Below are positions 51,685 through 60,634 of a stretch of 64,000 bases of DNA, one piece after another (positions within the stretch are counted from its first letter, which is position 1; the number at the start of each line of letters is the position of its first letter). Source of the DNA: Nodularia sphaerocarpa UHCC 0038 (GTDB lineage: Bacteria; Cyanobacteriota; Cyanobacteriia; Cyanobacteriales; Nostocaceae); contig NZ_CP060140.1 of assembly GCF_022376295.1 (NCBI RefSeq), positions 3,352,356-3,416,355 of the forward strand. The letters are read 5' to 3'. The notes beneath the pieces are model-generated. The model was given only the letters and a program-made list of their open reading frames with translations. It had not been told where the DNA came from and made no database searches. Made by a program: the position numbers and the translations under genes.

Positions 51685-53376
51685 ATGCAGGTATATTGCA
51701 GTAAACAACACGGAAACAACGGTAGTAGCCGTTTTTGTATCCACTGCGGTGAGCCATTACCTCTGGCTTTTGGGCAGGTTGTAAATAATCGTTATCGCAT
51801 TATCCGTCAATTAGGTCAAGGCGGTTTTGGGCGCACTTATTTGGCGGAAGATAGTCATAAATCGAGTCAAACTTGTGTGCTGAAGGAATTTGCACCCCAA
51901 GTGCAAGCAAAGCAGGATTTAGAAAAAGCTAAAGAATTATTTGAGCGCGAAGCTAGTGTTCTGAAAACACTCCAACATCCCCAAATTCCGCGTTTTCACG
52001 CTTCACTGCAAGTGCAGATAGGCTGTAAAGATTTTTTCTTTTTAGTGCAAGATTATATTGATGGTGATAATTATGACCAATTGTTAGAGGAGCGCCAAAG
52101 TCAAGGAAGAGCTTTTAGTGAGGAGGAGGTAGTTAAGATTTTGCAAGAGATTTTACCTGTGTTGTCTTACATCCACTCCAAAGATGTGGTTCACCGTGAT
52201 ATTTCTCCTGATAATTTGATTTGGCGGCGTTCTGATAATTTGCCGATTCTGATTGATTTTGGTGGTGTGAAGCAATTACCGGCTTCTGAAGGTTTTTGGT
52301 TGACTCATTTGGGTGTTAATAACACTTTGTTGGGCAAAAAGGGCTATGCGCCAGAGGAACAGTTACGCCAGGGTAAAGTATTTTTTAATAGCGATTTATA
52401 TTCTTTGGCGGTTACAGTTTTAGTGTTGCTTACAGGGAAGGAACCACAAAAACTCTATGACAGCTATCAGGGGATTTGGTACTGGGGAAAGGAAATTAAG
52501 GTCAGTAGGGAATTGGAGTCTGTGTTAAAAAGGATGCTGGCTTATAAGCCGAGCGATCGCTATGAAAGAGCCGACCAAGTACTGCAAGATTTACCCTCTA
52601 CCATGACCCGCAAACCCTACAATACTTATGTTACTAAGCTGAAGACTATGGTGGTGGCTCCTGGACGAAAACGCGCCAATACTATTGTCAGTAAATTCCA
52701 CAGTCAAACGCAATTAATTAGTAAAAATATCACTTTACCAGTTTGGATGCGCCCTTTTGCTGTGAGTCTTGGGGGAACGGCTTTAGTTGTTTTAACTGGT
52801 GCTGGTACTTGGGCTGTGGTAAATTCAGTTATTCGTACTGTATCTTCGATTACCGTACCGACGATTTCCTTACCTTCATTCCCTAGTTTACCGAATCCTC
52901 TGGAAAGTCCAGGTGGTGAAAAAGGTTCTAATGACATCAGCCAAATTTTAAACCGTCGCCAACAGTTAGAAATACCAGAAGCATTTTTTACCCGGTTTGT
53001 TGATAATTTATTTTATGCTAAAAACCCAGGTTTAAATGGACGGAGCCTGACTAGTGGGCAAGCAGATGCTGGATTAAGGGATGAATGGGCGGGTATTGCT
53101 GGAGATTTATTGACTCAAATAGAACGGGCTAATCTCAGTACAGATGCTCGTCGGCAATTAGGACGCTATAGTTCACAAAATGAGAGAATTTGGAGAGAAC
53201 AAGCCAGAGCCGGAGAATGGAGGAATTATACGATAGATCAACTTAACAAAGATACAAATGAAAAATTTGATCAGTTGTTTCCAGGGCAGCCACGTGGGAA
53301 ACTGAATGAGCAAACTTTCGGTCAACTGTGGTATGCGATCGCAGCTGATCAAGTCACTAAGGTAAAAATCAAATAA
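51685..53376 (+). CDS. Transmembrane Ser/Thr kinase with zinc ribbon and extracytoplasmic domain (A)
   Basis: 563 residues. Zinc ribbon at the N-terminus (YCSKQHGNNGSSRFCIHCG). PknB-type kinase about 35-300: GQGGFGRTY, VLKEF lysine, HRDISPDN, DFGGVK. Linker, then TM about 355-378 (VSLGGTALVVLTGAGTWAVV). Extracytoplasmic domain about 425-563 starting NRRQQLEIPEAFFTRFVDNLFY, with repeated R-x-L and W residues. That domain is shared with the next kinase (see 53457). It probably phosphorylates cytoplasmic targets in response to an envelope signal. Confidence 0.9.
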   Translation: MQVYCSKQHGNNGSSRFCIHCGEPLPLAFGQVVNNRYRIIRQLGQGGFGRTYLAEDSHKSSQTCVLKEFAPQVQAKQDLEKAKELFEREASVLKTLQHPQIPRFHASLQVQIGCKDFFFLVQDYIDGDNYDQLLEERQSQGRAFSEEEVVKILQEILPVLSYIHSKDVVHRDISPDNLIWRRSDNLPILIDFGGVKQLPASEGFWLTHLGVNNTLLGKKGYAPEEQLRQGKVFFNSDLYSLAVTVLVLLTGKEPQKLYDSYQGIWYWGKEIKVSRELESVLKRMLAYKPSDRYERADQVLQDLPSTMTRKPYNTYVTKLKTMVVAPGRKRANTIVSKFHSQTQLISKNITLPVWMRPFAVSLGGTALVVLTGAGTWAVVNSVIRTVSSITVPTISLPSFPSLPNPLESPGGEKGSNDISQILNRRQQLEIPEAFFTRFVDNLFYAKNPGLNGRSLTSGQADAGLRDEWAGIAGDLLTQIERANLSTDARRQLGRYSSQNERIWREQARAGEWRNYTIDQLNKDTNEKFDQLFPGQPRGKLNEQTFGQLWYAIAADQVTKVKIK

Positions 53377-53387
53377 TCGTTGACTAA

Positions 53388-53457
53388 TGACCAATGACTA
53401 ATGACCAATGACTTATGACCAATGACTTATGACTAATGACCAATGACTTATGACTTA
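53388..53457. repeat. Heptamer array reaching into a start codon
   Basis: About ten 7-mers (TGACTAA, TGACCAA, TGACTTA) fill the gap between the two kinase genes. The final TTATG supplies the ATG at 53457-53459. Confidence 0.85.
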
Positions 53458-55571
53458 TGTATATAAATAATAGTATTCAACCGGGTTTAACTTTAAGCGA
53501 TCGCTATGTAATTGTTCGTCAAATTGGTCAGGGTGGTTTTGGACGCACTTATTTAGCCCAAGACCTGAACCGCTTTCGTGAACTTTGTGTTTTAAAGGAA
53601 TTTTCCCCTCAAGTTCAAACTGATTATGTTGTCCAAAAAGCCGAAGAATTATTTCAGCGAGAAGCGAGTGTTCTCTACAAGCTGCAACATCCCCAAATTC
53701 CCCGCTTTCGGGAACTGCTGCGAATTAATTTAGAAGACAAGAAATACCTGTTTTTGGTACAGGATTATGTGGAAGGAGAAACTTACAGCTCTTTATTAAA
53801 TGCGCGTAAACAGCAAGGGTTGCGTTTTACAGAATCTGAAGTTCGGCAATTGTTACTACAAATTTTGCCAGTGTTGGAATATATCCACTCAATGGGGGTA
53901 ATTCATCGGGATATCTCGCCAGATAATTTAATGCTTCGCACCATTGACCAATTACCAATATTAATTGATTTTGGCGGTGTAAAACAGGTAGCAGCAACGG
54001 TGGCTTCGGAATATTACCAACCGGAAGAATATGCATCTCGCCCATCACCGACGCTGCTGGGTAAGGTGGGTTTCGCACCTCCAGAACAGATGCAAACGGG
54101 TTTGGTGTCTACTCACAGTGATTTGTATGCCTTGGCTGTGACAATTTTAGTTTTATTGACAGGTAAACAACCGCAAGCACTAATTGATAATTATAATCTG
54201 ACTTGGGAATGGCGAAGGGAAGTGAGTCTCAATCCGGTTTTGGGACAGATATTAGATAAAATGCTTTCTTCTCGCCCAGGCGATCGCTATCAATCAGCGA
54301 GTCACGTATTGCAAGCCCTCCACTCGCCACCAGTCAGCTATCCGCCAACTCAATATCCGCCTACTCAATATCCCACCACCCCACCACCAACATCTGCTAC
54401 AGTTGCTGTTTCTCCACCGTCCCCATCAGCGCCTCCATCTTCCCCATCACCCACATATCCCTCATCTGTGCAACCATCATCCTGGTTGACACCAGTCACA
54501 GGACTGGTAGCCGTACTGTTAGTTGTTGGTACAGTGGGAGGAATTTTGTGGGGATTCGGTAGTGGCGATCGCGATCGCACAGAAGTTCAACCCACACCTA
54601 CACCCACCCTCACCGTTGACGAGCCGACTGATCGAGATCAATTTTCCGCAGCAGAACGTCAGCGCAAACAAAGATTAGACAATCGCCGGCAACAATTGGG
54701 TATTGATTCGACCTTTTATGTCAACTTGGTAAATCAAGTCTTTTGGGATAATAACCCAAATTTACAAGGACGCACTCTCAGCGATCAACCCCAAGATCAG
54801 AGTTTGCGGGAGCAATGGGATAAAACAGCCGCCCAAGTCCTAGAAAAACTGGCTCCATTGAGTAATGGGACGCGTCAGCAATTAGGAACTTACACAGCAG
54901 CAGAACGCGATCGCTGGCGAGTGGAAGTGAACAAAAGCAATGTTAGTAGTACTGCTTTATATGATTTAGGCGATGCTGCCTTTTTTAACAAATTTCCAGC
55001 ACAGCAAGGTAAAGATTTTATTAATCAACCCATTGGACAAGTTTGGCACGGGTTTGTTAGCGATAAACTCAATGCTATTATCTCAGGGACAGCTGTGGAA
55101 AGAATTAAATTTGATGCAGGTGCTACCAGCAAAACAGTCAGAGGTAATCTGCAACCTGCTGTTCACCCGGCTGGTGGTAAAGTTTTCATCGCTAACCTGG
55201 CTCAGGATCAATTGATGTCAGTGAAGCTACAAGCAAGTTCTCAAGTTTTGCTTTCAGTTTATTCTCCATCTGGTAAATTCAGAATTTTAGAAGATTCTAC
55301 AGAACGTAATTTAGCTGATAAATTACCAGAATCGGGATTGTATGAGTTTGTGATTACCTCCACAGCATCAGAACCACTCAGTTATCAACTCACCATTGCG
55401 GCGGAAAATCCCACACCAGAGCCTACGCCAGAACCTACACCTACGCCGACACCTACACCAGAACCCACACCAGAACCCACACCAGAACCCACACCAGAAC
55501 CCACACCTACCCCAGAACCCACACCTACCCCAGAACCCACACCCACACCTCCGGAAACTGAGTCCAACTGA
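53457..55571 (+). CDS. Transmembrane Ser/Thr kinase with PPC-type domain and Pro-Thr-Glu tail (B)
   Basis: 704 residues. The only ATG near the kinase start is 53457, supplied by the heptamer array. Kinase about 18-285 (GQGGFGRTY, VLKEF, HRDISPDN, DFGGVK). Pro/Ser/Thr-rich linker, then TM about 343-367 (TGLVAVLLVVGTVGGILWGF). Extracytoplasmic domain about 400-540, starting NRRQQLGIDSTFYVNLVNQVFW, is a paralogue of the preceding kinase's domain. Then a PPC-like beta-sandwich (about 545-650) and a TPEPTPEP-type tail (about 655-700), possibly cell-wall spanning or interacting. Tandem duplication with kinase A is plausible, the zinc ribbon being absent here. Confidence 0.88.
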   Translation: MYINNSIQPGLTLSDRYVIVRQIGQGGFGRTYLAQDLNRFRELCVLKEFSPQVQTDYVVQKAEELFQREASVLYKLQHPQIPRFRELLRINLEDKKYLFLVQDYVEGETYSSLLNARKQQGLRFTESEVRQLLLQILPVLEYIHSMGVIHRDISPDNLMLRTIDQLPILIDFGGVKQVAATVASEYYQPEEYASRPSPTLLGKVGFAPPEQMQTGLVSTHSDLYALAVTILVLLTGKQPQALIDNYNLTWEWRREVSLNPVLGQILDKMLSSRPGDRYQSASHVLQALHSPPVSYPPTQYPPTQYPTTPPPTSATVAVSPPSPSAPPSSPSPTYPSSVQPSSWLTPVTGLVAVLLVVGTVGGILWGFGSGDRDRTEVQPTPTPTLTVDEPTDRDQFSAAERQRKQRLDNRRQQLGIDSTFYVNLVNQVFWDNNPNLQGRTLSDQPQDQSLREQWDKTAAQVLEKLAPLSNGTRQQLGTYTAAERDRWRVEVNKSNVSSTALYDLGDAAFFNKFPAQQGKDFINQPIGQVWHGFVSDKLNAIISGTAVERIKFDAGATSKTVRGNLQPAVHPAGGKVFIANLAQDQLMSVKLQASSQVLLSVYSPSGKFRILEDSTERNLADKLPESGLYEFVITSTASEPLSYQLTIAAENPTPEPTPEPTPTPTPTPEPTPEPTPEPTPEPTPTPEPTPTPEPTPTPPETESN

Positions 55572-55626
55572 AGTTAATTCCAGAGGGTTCACAGACGCAT
55601 AGAAGAGTAGTTAAGGAGTTATTGAG

Positions 55627-57345
55627 ATGCAAATTCACATTTACGCTGAACAAGGAAACATCGCTAAAGTCCAACAGGAAATTACTGATGGTGTTGACAT
55701 TAATTCTCCAGATGAGTATGAATCCCGAACACCATTAATGTTTGCCGTCTCTAGCCCCCATGCGAACATTGATATGGTGCGTCTACTGGTGGAAAATGGT
55801 GCTGATGTCAATGCTCTGGACACCTATAAACGTACAGTCTTAGGATTAACTGTACAATCAGGAAATCTGGAAAAAATTAAATTTCTCTTGGATGCTGGCG
55901 CTGATATTAATTACCAAACACCTAACGGTTATGATGTCTTAATCGACGCGATGTATGGGCGAGATATTACCAAAAATGAAAACTTACTGGCAATTATTGA
56001 TTTATTAATTAAAAGAGGCGCAAAATTAACCGGTGTCAGCGATTATGGTGAATCTGCACTCATAAGGGCTTCACGTACAGGCAGATTTGATGCAGTCAAA
56101 ATATTATTAGCCGCAGGTGCAGATCCACAACAATTACAATGGACAGAATTAATCTACGCCATAGTTTTTGGCAGTTTAGCAGATGTCGAAAGATTAATCG
56201 CCCAAGGTGCGAATTTATCTGCAATTGATGTTTACGGTAGAACTCCTTGGTTATTCAGTCTTCAGGTAGGAGATTTAGCAAAAGCAAAATTATTATTACC
56301 ATCTGCATCGAATGATTACGAACAGACAAATTGTGGCAGAACTCCATTAATGTATGCCATAGAAAACAACCGGGGAGAAATTCTCAAATGGTTAATTGAG
56401 GAAGGGTTTGATATTGAAGCTACCGATCAATTTGGGACGACTCTTTTAATGGTAGCAGTAGAATGTGATCATCCTGAGTGTGTAAAAATTCTCCTGGAAG
56501 CTGGTGCTAAAACAGATATAAAAAATAGTTGTGATGAGAAAGTTATTCAACAAACAAACAATATCGAAATTGCCAGAATGTTACTGGCTGTAGGTGAAGA
56601 TATTAATGATGTTAACGATGATATGCTGCGATTACTCATGGGTGTGTGTAAAAATGACATTCGGCATATATCAAAATCACAGTATTTAGCCGGAAAACAT
56701 CGGCGATTTGGGACAAAGAATCCAGAACTGATGGAAGTGGATTTCTGGAAAGCAATGGTGAGTACTGGCTTTTCGGGTTATCAAGCTCAATGCACTTTCA
56801 AGGATACAAATGATCATCAATCTCAACCAGTATGGTGCTTTGATAGATTTGGGAAGACAGTTACACAGTTACCCGATGGCAAAATAGTAGTAATTGCTGG
56901 GGAACATGAAGATTTTTATGACCCAGATTTTTGTATTTATAATGATGTAATTGTTGCTCAAGGTGATGGGGACTTCCAAATTTATGGTTATTCAGAAGAT
57001 GTTTTCCCGCCCACTGATTTTCATTCAGCAACATTGGTAGGAGAATACATATATATTATTGGCTGTTTAGGTTATCTAGACCAGAGAATTTGCGATTATA
57101 CCCCAGTTTATAGACTCCATTGTGAGACTTTCGCAATCGAAAGAGTTGAGACTTCTGGGGAAAATCCAGGATGGATTCATAAACACACAGCCTGCTATGA
57201 AGAACCCAATAAAATCTGTATTAGTGGTGGTGAGATTTTAGCGATAGTGAATCAAAAGCAACAGTTGTTAGCTAATGCTAATAGCTACACTTTGGATTTA
57301 AAAAATTTTCGTTGGACTCGCGTGATACTATCAGATGGAGCGTAG
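55627..57345 (+). CDS. Ankyrin-repeat protein with Kelch-like C-terminus
   Basis: 572 residues. About ten ankyrin units in residues 1-345, each with the G-x-T-PL-x-A and LL-x-x-GA-D/N motifs (for example MVRLLVENGADVNALD, IKFLLDAGADINYQT). The C-terminal 220 residues contain PPTDFHSATLVGEYIYIIGCLG and a beta-rich pattern like a Kelch or beta-propeller domain, seen in other ankyrin proteins of this type. No signal peptide. Intracellular protein-interaction role. It is 55 bp after the kinase and could be its partner (inference). Confidence 0.82.
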   Translation: MQIHIYAEQGNIAKVQQEITDGVDINSPDEYESRTPLMFAVSSPHANIDMVRLLVENGADVNALDTYKRTVLGLTVQSGNLEKIKFLLDAGADINYQTPNGYDVLIDAMYGRDITKNENLLAIIDLLIKRGAKLTGVSDYGESALIRASRTGRFDAVKILLAAGADPQQLQWTELIYAIVFGSLADVERLIAQGANLSAIDVYGRTPWLFSLQVGDLAKAKLLLPSASNDYEQTNCGRTPLMYAIENNRGEILKWLIEEGFDIEATDQFGTTLLMVAVECDHPECVKILLEAGAKTDIKNSCDEKVIQQTNNIEIARMLLAVGEDINDVNDDMLRLLMGVCKNDIRHISKSQYLAGKHRRFGTKNPELMEVDFWKAMVSTGFSGYQAQCTFKDTNDHQSQPVWCFDRFGKTVTQLPDGKIVVIAGEHEDFYDPDFCIYNDVIVAQGDGDFQIYGYSEDVFPPTDFHSATLVGEYIYIIGCLGYLDQRICDYTPVYRLHCETFAIERVETSGENPGWIHKHTACYEEPNKICISGGEILAIVNQKQQLLANANSYTLDLKNFRWTRVILSDGA

Positions 57346-57460
57346 TGTAAATAGCGACAATGGCTTCTAGAATTTGATCGGCGATCGCATAAGACTTCAC
57401 GCTATACTTTACCCGATAGCTAGACATTCTCTAATCATTGAAAGCAAAGGGTAACATCTA

Positions 57461-58432
57461 ATGACTCGGACTATTTCTCAATTTATCGAAGAGAATTTTT
57501 TACATTTTAACGCCGCCGCCCTGGTGGATGCAGCCAAAGCATACAAAGCCCATCTTGAAGATAACGGCAAGATGATGATTACTCTAGCTGGGGCAATGAG
57601 TACAGCCGAATTGGGGATATCTTTAGCAGAAATGATTCGTCAGGATAAGGTGCAGATTATTTCCTGTACCGGGGCGAATCTGGAAGAAGATATTATGAAC
57701 TTAGTCGCCCATAATCATTATAAGCGTGTCCCTAACTATCGAGACTTAGGCCCCGAAGATGAATGGCAACTTCTGGAGCAGGGTTTTAATCGGGTTACTG
57801 ATACTTGCATTCCTGAAGAAGAGGCTTTTCGCAGAATACAGAAGCACATTTTCCAACAATGGAAGGAAGCAAATGACACAGGGGAAAGATATTTTCCTCA
57901 TGAGTTTATGTATAAGATGCTTCTTTCTGGTGATATGGAACAATATTATCAGATAGATCCTAAAAATAGCTGGATGCTGGCGGCGGCGCAGAAAGGATTG
58001 CCAATTGTTTGTCCTGGTTGGGAAGATTCCACTATGGGCAATATTTTTGCTTCCTACTGCATGAAAAAAGAACTTCAACCCAGCACAATGAAGTCGGGAA
58101 TTGAATATATGATGTGGCTGGCGGATTGGTATAAAGAAAATTCTGAAGGTAGAGGGGTGGGATTTTTCCAAGTTGGTGGGGGAATTGCGGGGGATTTTCC
58201 CATTTGCGTTGTCCCGATGCTTTATCAAGATTTGGAAATGACCGATATTCCATTCTGGTCTTATTTCTGTCAAATCTCCGATTCCACTACGAGCTATGGT
58301 TCTTATTCTGGGGCAGTACCGAATGAGAAAATAACTTGGGGTAAGTTAGATAAAAACACACCCCGCTTCGTTGTGGAATCTGATGCCAGTATAGTTGCTC
58401 CTTTAATGTTTGCCTATATTCTGGAACAATAA
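57461..58432 (+). CDS. Deoxyhypusine-synthase-family protein
   Basis: 323 residues, full-length for the family. Motifs: LAGAMSTAELG near the NAD site, SCTGANLEEDI, QVGGGIAGDFPICVVPM, SDSTTSYGSYSGAVPNEKITWGK with the lysine (K295) that in true DHS forms the enzyme-spermidine imine, and a C-terminal ESDASIVAPL. In eukaryotes DHS modifies eIF5A, which bacteria lack, so the bacterial members are thought to act on small polyamines, for example homospermidine formation. Exact product unknown here. Monocistronic. Confidence 0.87.
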   Translation: MTRTISQFIEENFLHFNAAALVDAAKAYKAHLEDNGKMMITLAGAMSTAELGISLAEMIRQDKVQIISCTGANLEEDIMNLVAHNHYKRVPNYRDLGPEDEWQLLEQGFNRVTDTCIPEEEAFRRIQKHIFQQWKEANDTGERYFPHEFMYKMLLSGDMEQYYQIDPKNSWMLAAAQKGLPIVCPGWEDSTMGNIFASYCMKKELQPSTMKSGIEYMMWLADWYKENSEGRGVGFFQVGGGIAGDFPICVVPMLYQDLEMTDIPFWSYFCQISDSTTSYGSYSGAVPNEKITWGKLDKNTPRFVVESDASIVAPLMFAYILEQ

Positions 58433-58437
58433 TACTA

Positions 58438-58612
58438 AGAGGATGTTTGTAAAGTATCGATTATTACTAGCCCTGGCGACTAGAAGTCGCGGCTACACAA
58501 ACTAAACCCGCCTGCGCGGGTTAAAAACCTTGATTTTTCATTAGTCCACGCAGGTGGACTTGGCCTGTGTAGTAGCGAATTATATTCGCCCAAAACTTTT
58601 AAAACATCCTCT
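58438..58612. mobile_element. MITE-like element, family B, inverted copy
   Basis: 175 bp bounded by AGAGGATGTTTGTAAA and TTTTAAAACATCCTCT. Core reads CTGGCGACTAGAAGTCGCGG then AACCCGCCTGCGCGGGTT, i.e. opposite orientation to 23353-23541. It begins six bases after the upstream stop codon. Confidence 0.8.
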
Positions 58613-58657
58613 AAGGAAGAAGCGTTGGGTCTATTAGAAGATTTTATTGTGATTTGG

Positions 58658-58737
58658 CTTGTAGAAAGGGCTACCCTACGGGAACGCTGCGCGAACAGAA
58701 CAGCCCTTTTTGGAGGACTAAAGTCCTCACTACAAAC
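58658..58737. repeat. GTAGAAAGGGCT...GGACTAAAGTCC hairpin repeat
   Basis: Inverted ends CTTGTAG / CTACAAA with GGGCT and GGACTAAAGTCC hairpins. Relative of 8735-8793. Confidence 0.65.
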
Positions 58738-58787
58738 CTTTTGCAGTGAACAGCTATCAAAGTTGAATACTGCTCACTGTTAACTGA

Positions 58788-59990
58788 TTACGCTTCGTCT
58801 AAAGCGGCAATTCCAGGTAATATCTTACCTTCGAGCAACTCTAAGCTAGCGCCGCCACCGGTGGAGATGTGGCTCATTTGGTCAGCTAAACCAACTTTTT
58901 CCACAGCCGCCACTGAGTCACCACCACCGATGATTGTGGTTGTACCGGTTTTGCTAATTTCCGCCAGAGTATGGGCGATCGCCTCTGTACCTGCGGCAAA
59001 TTTATCAAACTCAAACACACCCATTGGCCCGTTCCAAATCACGGTCTTACAGTCAGCCAAAGCTGCTTGGAAGACTTTGATCGAGTCGGGGCCAATATCC
59101 AAACCCATACCGTCAGCAGGAATATTTTCAATGCTGACAGTTGTCGCATTAGCATCGGGAGCAAACTTATCTGCTGAAACGATATCTGTGGGTAACAGTA
59201 AAGCCACACCACGTTCTTTGGCTTTAGCTTCCAAAGTCTTGGCTAGTTCTAGTTTGTCTTCTTCCACCAAAGACTTACCAACACTCAAACCACGGGCTTT
59301 GTAGAACGTGAAAATCATCCCACCGCCAATGATGAGTTTGTCGCACTTCTCTAGCAGAGTTTCAATCACACCAATTTTGCTGGAAACTTTGGAACCGCCA
59401 ATAATCGCTACCAAAGGACGTTGGGGATTTTCAATGGCGTTTTGCAGATACTGCAATTCCTTCTCGATCAAATATCCACCCACGGAAGGACTCAAGTAGT
59501 GAGTTACACCTTCAGTAGAAGCATGGGCGCGGTGTGCAGTCCCAAAGGCATCATTTACATAAAAATCAGCATTAGCTGCCAGTTTCTTCGCAAATTCTGG
59601 GTCGTTCTTCTCTTCTTCCTTGTAAAAACGAACATTTTCCAATAACAGAACTTGTCCATTTTGTAAAGCCCCAACTTGGGCAGCAACTGCATCGCCAATA
59701 CAGTCATCAGTTTTAACGACTTCTTGACCTAGCAATTCCGAGAGACGTTGAGCCACTGGGGTCAAACGCAACTTATCATCTACACCCTTGGGACGACCAA
59801 AATGGCTGGCTAAAATTACTTTAGCTCCTTTTTGCATCAAATCTTTGATGGTGGGCAGTGCAGCGCGAATGCGAGTATCGTCTGTGATGTTTCCTTGGTC
59901 ATCCAAAGGCACGTTAAAATCAACCCGGACTAAGGCACGTTTACCTGAGATATCAGCAGCAGATAAATTTGCTAAAGTTTTTTTGGACAT
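58788..59990 (-). CDS. pgk: Phosphoglycerate kinase
   Basis: 400 residues, full length. Glycolysis/Calvin cycle: transfers phosphate between 1,3-bisphosphoglycerate and ADP, reversibly. Seen: KRALVRVDFNVPLD near the N-terminus, ASHFGRPKG for 3-PGA binding, RAHASTEGVTHYL, the hinge VAIIGGSKVSSK, WNGPMGVFEFDKF, and the nucleotide-site IIGGGDSVAAVE and HISTGGGASLELLEG. Starts at ATG 59988-59990. Normal cyanobacterial protein; no oddities. Confidence 0.97.
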   Translation of the reverse strand: MSKKTLANLSAADISGKRALVRVDFNVPLDDQGNITDDTRIRAALPTIKDLMQKGAKVILASHFGRPKGVDDKLRLTPVAQRLSELLGQEVVKTDDCIGDAVAAQVGALQNGQVLLLENVRFYKEEEKNDPEFAKKLAANADFYVNDAFGTAHRAHASTEGVTHYLSPSVGGYLIEKELQYLQNAIENPQRPLVAIIGGSKVSSKIGVIETLLEKCDKLIIGGGMIFTFYKARGLSVGKSLVEEDKLELAKTLEAKAKERGVALLLPTDIVSADKFAPDANATTVSIENIPADGMGLDIGPDSIKVFQAALADCKTVIWNGPMGVFEFDKFAAGTEAIAHTLAEISKTGTTTIIGGGDSVAAVEKVGLADQMSHISTGGGASLELLEGKILPGIAALDEA

Positions 59991-60079
59991 AGATAGACTC
60001 TCCTGATTGCCTTTTTGTTATTGTTTTGAAAGTAGAACCTTCAAGATTTTACCGGAGTCAGGGGTGCTAGGAGAGAGAG

Positions 60080-60487
60080 ATGTTCAAAACAGTACTATTT
60101 CCAATTGATCAAAGCCGAGAAGCGCGGGAAGCGGCTGACGTTGTTACCAACGTTGTGCAGAAGTACGGTAGTCGTTTGGTGCTGCTGTCTGTGGTGGAAG
60201 AAGCGTCGGCAGATGCACCGAGTCCAGATCCAATGGTATCCTCAGAAGTTGTCTCCAAATTGCTGGAAAATGCCCAAGCTTTGTTTTCCCAGCAAGGAAT
60301 TACAACCGAAATTCTGGAAAGACAGGGGAAACCAGCTTTTACTATCTGTGATGTAGCTGATGACATTGGGGCGGATTTAATTATCATGGGCTGTAGAGGC
60401 TTAGGTTTGACTGAGGAGGGCGCAAGTGATAGTGTTACAACCCGTGTAATTAATCTTTCACCTTGTCCAGTGCTGATTGTTCCTTAA
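60080..60487 (+). CDS. Universal stress protein (UspA family)
   Basis: 135 residues, single Usp domain. MFKTVLFPIDQSREAREAADVV gives the first strand and D-containing loop; MGCRGLGLTEEGASDSVTTRVINLSPCPVLIVP carries the ATP-binding G-x2-G-x9-G(S/T)-type region with some drift (LGLTEEGASDSV). Acts in the cytoplasm under stress; role unknown. Divergent from pgk with about 90 bp between. Confidence 0.9.
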   Translation: MFKTVLFPIDQSREAREAADVVTNVVQKYGSRLVLLSVVEEASADAPSPDPMVSSEVVSKLLENAQALFSQQGITTEILERQGKPAFTICDVADDIGADLIIMGCRGLGLTEEGASDSVTTRVINLSPCPVLIVP

Positions 60488-60495
60488 GACTGCTG

Positions 60496-60513
60496 CGACG
60501 CGATTAATCGCGT
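60496..60513. repeat. Perfect 18-bp palindrome after usp gene
   Basis: GACGCGATTAATCGCGTC. There is no T-run, so it is not a clear terminator. It may be a dispersed hairpin or a protein site. Confidence 0.6.
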
Positions 60514-60566
60514 CTGCATAAGAAATTGCTAATTTTTATACCTCAAATTCCCAAGTTTCGTAACAT

Positions 60567-60634
60567 CCCCCCATGTTCGCAGGTGACACAGTTCGGTTAT
60601 CCGGCCACTTGTAAGCAACTGATGAGGGGGTTTT
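60567..60634 (+). ncRNA. Candidate structured RNA or terminator upstream of sigma gene
   Basis: Outer stem of about eight pairs (CCCCC-CAT with ATG-A-GGGGG, one bulge), inner CAGTT/AACTG, and a TTTT run right after. Function unknown; it may end a usp transcript or be part of the sigma leader. Confidence 0.3.

Larger units (their letters stand above)
58433..58787. other. Intergenic region with two repeats
   Basis: 355 bp. Family B element (58438-58612) and a hairpin repeat of the GTAG...GGACTAAAGTCC type (58658-58737). No gene. Confidence 0.7.

Noticed and set aside
55368..55592. Gly/Val- and Cys/Phe-rich antisense frames
   Set aside because: They are the reverse reading of the Pro-Thr-Glu repeat of the kinase tail.
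60567..60634. tRNA, hammerhead ribozyme (CTGATGA) or cobalamin riboswitch
   Set aside because: No TpsiC arm or anticodon stem fits; the CTGATGA has no matching GAAA and stem arrangement; cobalamin-box sequences are absent.
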